Positions 8,161 through 10,941 of a DNA stretch of 10,941 nucleotides are shown here, piece after piece (position 1 is the first letter of the stretch; every line of letters starts with the position of its first letter). Source of the stretch: Clostridia bacterium (GTDB taxonomy: Bacteria > Bacillota > Clostridia > UBA1381); the NCBI GenBank assembly GCA_900770405.1, contig CAAGKL010000201.1:1-10941 (forward strand), written 5' to 3'. The notes beneath the pieces are model-generated. The model made no database searches. It saw only the letters and a program-made list of their open reading frames with translations, and was not told where the DNA came from. The position numbers were made by a program, and so were the translations under genes.

Positions 8161-9962
8161 TTTTTAAAACCGGCGAACAGGATAAATATGCAATGATTTT
8201 CCCGCGTCCGCTTAGTGAGGAGTATTATGACGAATACTACACGCCGAAAAAGGCGTACGACACCTCGGATTTTTATAGATTTTACCTCGAAAACAAGGCG
8301 GGAAGCGAGGATATTTCGCTCAAAACGGACGGGATGCTGGGCGAGGAGGAGTACAGAATAAATGTCGGCGCAGACGGCGCGGAGCTTGTGTGTTCCTCGG
8401 AGAAAGGGCTCTTTTACGCACTTTCGTCACTGCGCCAGCTGTTCGACCTGGGCGGCGGAAAAATCCGCTATGCGAAAATTTACGATAAGCCGCAGTTTGC
8501 GCACCGCGGATATATGCTTGATATGAGCCGCGGCCGCAAGCCGAAACCGGAGTTGATATATAAAATCATTGATTTTATGTGCGGCTTAAAGCTTAACGCA
8601 CTGCAGCTTTATATGGAGGACTTCTGCTTTAAGTACAAGGGCTTTGAGCGGTACACCGACGGCTTTGACTGCCTTACTGGCGAGGATATTGTAAATATTG
8701 ACAAGTACTGCCGTGACAGGTTTATCGAGCTCGTCCCGAACCAGAACGGGTTCGGGCATATGGGCACGTGGCTTGCCGAGGAGGAATTTTCAGACCTCGA
8801 GGTGACCGGCGGCAGCGAAAAAACCGATACAATAAACATTCTCGACCCGCGTGCTTTTGAGCTTGTGGATAGGATTTATGAGGGAGTGCTGCCGTATTTT
8901 TCGTCAAAGCGGGTGCACATCGGACTTGACGAGGCGATAGGGCTGGGGAAATACCAGCTTGAGGCGGTTTGCTGTGAAAAGAGCAAGGCGAAGGTGTTCA
9001 CCGACTGGCTCGAAAAACTCAGCGGGCTTTGCGAAAAAAAGTATGGAAAAAGTGTGATGTTTTGGGCGGATATGATTATAAATCACCCTGAAAGTTTCGG
9101 CGATATTCCCGCGGACGCCGTGCCGGTCGAGTGGGACTATGAGGATATCAGTATGCAGCTGGTCGAGCAGCGCTGCCGCGCATTGAGGGAGTGCGGACGC
9201 AGCTATTATGTCGCGCCGTCAACGCACAATATTATGAGCCACACCGGCAGGTTCGACGAGGCGGTGTTCAATATCCGCGCGATGGCGGAGTGTGGGCAGA
9301 AGTTCGGTGCGGACGGATTTTTGCTGACGGACTGGGGCGACGGCGGGCATCAGCACAATTTCGTTTGGAGCTATGTGAAAATTGCTCTTGCGGCGCAGTA
9401 TGCGTGGAACGTCGGCTATAAGCAGCACGGCGGCTGGAAAAAAAGCTATTTTGTACGCAATGCGCAGAATTATACCGACAGATATGTTTTCGGCGCGCAG
9501 GTGAGCGCCGATATGTGCAAGCTTGCAAATTATTACCTGCTCGAGCCGGAGCGGCAGGCGTGCGGGTCGATGACCGCGATGATGATGGCGCAGCCGCTGG
9601 GCGAGTACATAAAGCCCGACTTTTTCGATATCCGCGAAACCGGCGATGTGTTTATGTTTGAAAATATTATTGAGTATGTAAAGACGTTTCTCGCGCGGAT
9701 TGAGGCGAAGACTTTTGATAAGGCGCTCAAGGACGAAATCCGCGTAAATGCCGAAATGGTGATTTTGGGTGCGGAATATATGATTGCGAAGTTAAACGGG
9801 AGCATTACGTGGGGAAAATATGGAATGCTCGACGCGCTGTGCGAAAGGATTATCGAAGAACGGCGCAGAGTATGGCTTTTGTGCAATTACGAAAAGGGTG
9901 TTGAGCTTTATGAAGATATACTGAAGGCGCGCAAAGCCGAGCTTGCGGAATTTGTGAAATGA
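8157..9962 (+). CDS. GH20-type beta-N-acetylhexosaminidase-like glycoside hydrolase, predicted cytoplasmic
   Basis: A 601-residue enzyme predicted to release terminal beta-linked N-acetylhexosamine by substrate-assisted catalysis. An N-terminal GH20b-like alpha/beta region (about 1-105; EEEYRI, EKGLFYALSSLRQLF) precedes a TIM barrel. Barrel motifs are R117 in HRGYMLDMSRG, GFGHMG around H201, the likely catalytic pair D258-E259 in HIGLDEAIGLG, W326 in VEWDYE, and DWGDGGHQ from D392. About 440-601 looks helical. The motifs fit a divergent bacterial branch of GH20 rather than the classic HxGGDE type, so specificity may differ (GlcNAc, GalNAc or another sugar). No signal peptide or membrane segment is seen, so it should act on imported oligosaccharides. 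The ATG overlaps the previous stop by 4 bases, with a GGGAGA ribosome binding site at 8142-8147. GH84 and GH3 were considered and fit less well. Confidence 0.75.
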   Translation: MIFKTGEQDKYAMIFPRPLSEEYYDEYYTPKKAYDTSDFYRFYLENKAGSEDISLKTDGMLGEEEYRINVGADGAELVCSSEKGLFYALSSLRQLFDLGGGKIRYAKIYDKPQFAHRGYMLDMSRGRKPKPELIYKIIDFMCGLKLNALQLYMEDFCFKYKGFERYTDGFDCLTGEDIVNIDKYCRDRFIELVPNQNGFGHMGTWLAEEEFSDLEVTGGSEKTDTINILDPRAFELVDRIYEGVLPYFSSKRVHIGLDEAIGLGKYQLEAVCCEKSKAKVFTDWLEKLSGLCEKKYGKSVMFWADMIINHPESFGDIPADAVPVEWDYEDISMQLVEQRCRALRECGRSYYVAPSTHNIMSHTGRFDEAVFNIRAMAECGQKFGADGFLLTDWGDGGHQHNFVWSYVKIALAAQYAWNVGYKQHGGWKKSYFVRNAQNYTDRYVFGAQVSADMCKLANYYLLEPERQACGSMTAMMMAQPLGEYIKPDFFDIRETGDVFMFENIIEYVKTFLARIEAKTFDKALKDEIRVNAEMVILGAEYMIAKLNGSITWGKYGMLDALCERIIEERRRVWLLCNYEKGVELYEDILKARKAELAEFVK

Positions 9963-9968
9963 GGGGAT
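9961..9968 (+). promoter_or_regulatory. Ribosome binding site deciding a GTG start
   Basis: GAGGGGAT overlaps the GH20 stop codon and lies 6 bases before GTG at 9975. An in-frame TAA directly abuts the GTG (9972-9974), so translation cannot begin further upstream. Confidence 0.75.
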
Positions 9969-9974
9969 TTATAA

Positions 9975-10880
9975 GTGAGAGTTTTGAAAAAATACGAGAA
10001 TAACCCGGTGATATCGCCGGTGAAGATGCCGCGGGACGTGCTTTATACCTTTAATCCCGGCGCAATTAAGGTAAACGGCGAGTACATTATGATTATGGAC
10101 GTGACGACGCTCGACGATATACACAGGTTCTGGATTGCGCGCAGCAAGGACGGGTATAATTTCACACCCGACCCCGAGCCGATGAAGATGCCGCCGCCCG
10201 ACCCGTTCCACCCGGAAATGAACACCTACGACCCGCGTATAACGAAGATGGGAGACGAGTACATCATTATTTACGCGAGCGATCTGGAGCAGAATGAGGC
10301 GCGGCTCGGGATACTTAAAACGAAGGATTTCAAAAATTTTACGCGCGTCTGCACGGCGAGTGAGCTCGGCAACAGAAACGGCGCGCTCTTCCCGGAGAAG
10401 TACGACGGACTTTTTATGCGGCTTGACCGCCCGTTCGGAAATGAGCTCGAGCCCTGCTCAATGTGGATGAGCTTTTCGCCCGACCTGGTGTACTGGGGCA
10501 ATTCTAGACCGGTTATGTATAAGGGCAAGCCGTTTCGCGACGGGTTCAAAATGGGCGCGGGAGCTGTGCCGATTAAGACGGACAAGGGCTGGCTTGAGAT
10601 ATACCACACGGTGTCGACCACCTGCAACGGCTTTATCTACCGCCTGAAGGCGTGTCTTCTGGATTTGGAAAAGCCGTGGGAGATTATCGGGCACAGTGAT
10701 TTTATCCTGTGGCCGGAGCACGACTATGAGATGTGCGGACGCGTGGCGAACGTTGTGTTCACCTGCAACGCGATACCTGAGGAGGACGGCAGCGTGAAGA
10801 TTTACTACGGTGCGTCCGATACGAATATCGGTCTTGCCGAGGGGAAAATCAGCGAGCTTGTGGAGCTTTGCCTTAAATAA
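9975..10880 (+). CDS. GH130 family protein, probable beta-mannoside phosphorylase
   Basis: A 301-residue five-bladed beta-propeller of about the usual GH130 length with no signal peptide. GH130 phosphorylases use inorganic phosphate to split beta-mannosides, giving alpha-mannose-1-phosphate plus a shortened sugar. Matching motifs in order: NPGAIKVNGEYIM (27-39); YDPRIT, with D86 the likely general acid; NRNGALFPEK (133-142) followed by RLDRP (149-153), whose basic residues resemble the phosphate site; GAGAVPI; EIYH (H211); and a C-terminal YYGASDTNIGLAEG. Retention of these basic residues argues for phosphorolysis rather than the hydrolysis of GH130 beta-1,2-mannosidases, but this is by eye. 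Acceptor specificity (mannose, glucose or GlcNAc) cannot be read from the sequence; Man-beta-1,4-GlcNAc is attractive next to a hexosaminidase. The GTG start is supported because the first in-frame ATG (residue 18) would delete the conserved opening NNPVISP. Last gene before the terminator. Confidence 0.85.
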   Translation: MRVLKKYENNPVISPVKMPRDVLYTFNPGAIKVNGEYIMIMDVTTLDDIHRFWIARSKDGYNFTPDPEPMKMPPPDPFHPEMNTYDPRITKMGDEYIIIYASDLEQNEARLGILKTKDFKNFTRVCTASELGNRNGALFPEKYDGLFMRLDRPFGNELEPCSMWMSFSPDLVYWGNSRPVMYKGKPFRDGFKMGAGAVPIKTDKGWLEIYHTVSTTCNGFIYRLKACLLDLEKPWEIIGHSDFILWPEHDYEMCGRVANVVFTCNAIPEEDGSVKIYYGASDTNIGLAEGKISELVELCLK

Positions 10881-10885
10881 GAGAC

Positions 10886-10924
10886 AAAACAGCGGTTTGC
10901 CGGGCGGGCGTCCGCTGTTTTTTT
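10886..10924 (+). terminator. Rho-independent terminator of the cluster
   Basis: A 10-base stem (10886-10895 AAAACAGCGG with 10912-10921 CCGCTGTTTT) with a GC-rich loop that can form an inner GCC/GGC pair, running into seven T's (10918-10924). It starts 5 bases after the GH130 stop and marks the operon end. The last ~17 bases after it hold nothing recognisable. Confidence 0.9.
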
Positions 10925-10941
10925 GCGCAAAATTGCAATTT

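Noticed and set aside
9975..10880. GH43/GH32-type five-bladed propeller enzyme
   Set aside because: The motif order (NPGA, YDPRIT, NRNGALFPEK, EIYH, YYGASD) is that of GH130, and the GH43 and GH32 signatures are absent.
1..10941. CRISPR arrays, tRNA or rRNA genes, insertion sequences
   Set aside because: Almost the whole window is coding; gaps are at most about 62 bases and show no direct repeat array, cloverleaf, transposase or terminal inverted repeats.

Overview
The window is a compact, one-strand gene cluster for polysaccharide or glycan breakdown. It most likely comes from an uncultured member of the Bacillota, class Clostridia, of gut or rumen type. That assignment is inferred from the SLH-domain surface protein, the copper-amine-oxidase-like stalk module and the beta-sandwich modules typical of clostridial carbohydrate enzymes, the strong AG-rich ribosome binding sites, and a moderately GC-rich genome. 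No phylogenetic marker is present, so it cannot be refined.

Layout, all on the plus strand: (1) bases 2-2479, the 3' part of a large S-layer homology (SLH) protein whose start lies outside the window; (2) 2495-6745, a 1416-residue secreted multi-module polysaccharide lyase of the heparinase II/III type, with a C-terminal discoidin (F5/8C, CBM32-like) domain; (3) a 62-base gap with a very stable GC hairpin; (4) 6808-8160, a 450-residue secreted protein of beta-sandwich modules with a TTG start and no recognised enzyme domain; (5) 8157-9962, a GH20-type beta-N-acetylhexosaminidase-like enzyme without a signal peptide, overlapping the previous gene by ATGA; (6) 9975-10880, a GH130 beta-mannoside phosphorylase-like protein with a GTG start; (7) a Rho-independent terminator at 10886-10924. 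Gaps of 15, 62, -4 and 12 bases followed by a terminator suggest one operon, of which we see the end.

Proposed working model (inference): the SLH protein is held at the cell wall. The secreted lyase cuts a uronic-acid-containing polymer outside the cell, and the second secreted protein may bind it. Imported fragments are then trimmed in the cytoplasm, by GH20 from hexosamine ends and by GH130, which phosphorolyses beta-mannosides to mannose-1-phosphate. No transporter, regulator or promoter is visible here. The lyase + GH20 + GH130 combination does not match one textbook substrate, and this is the most interesting question the window raises.
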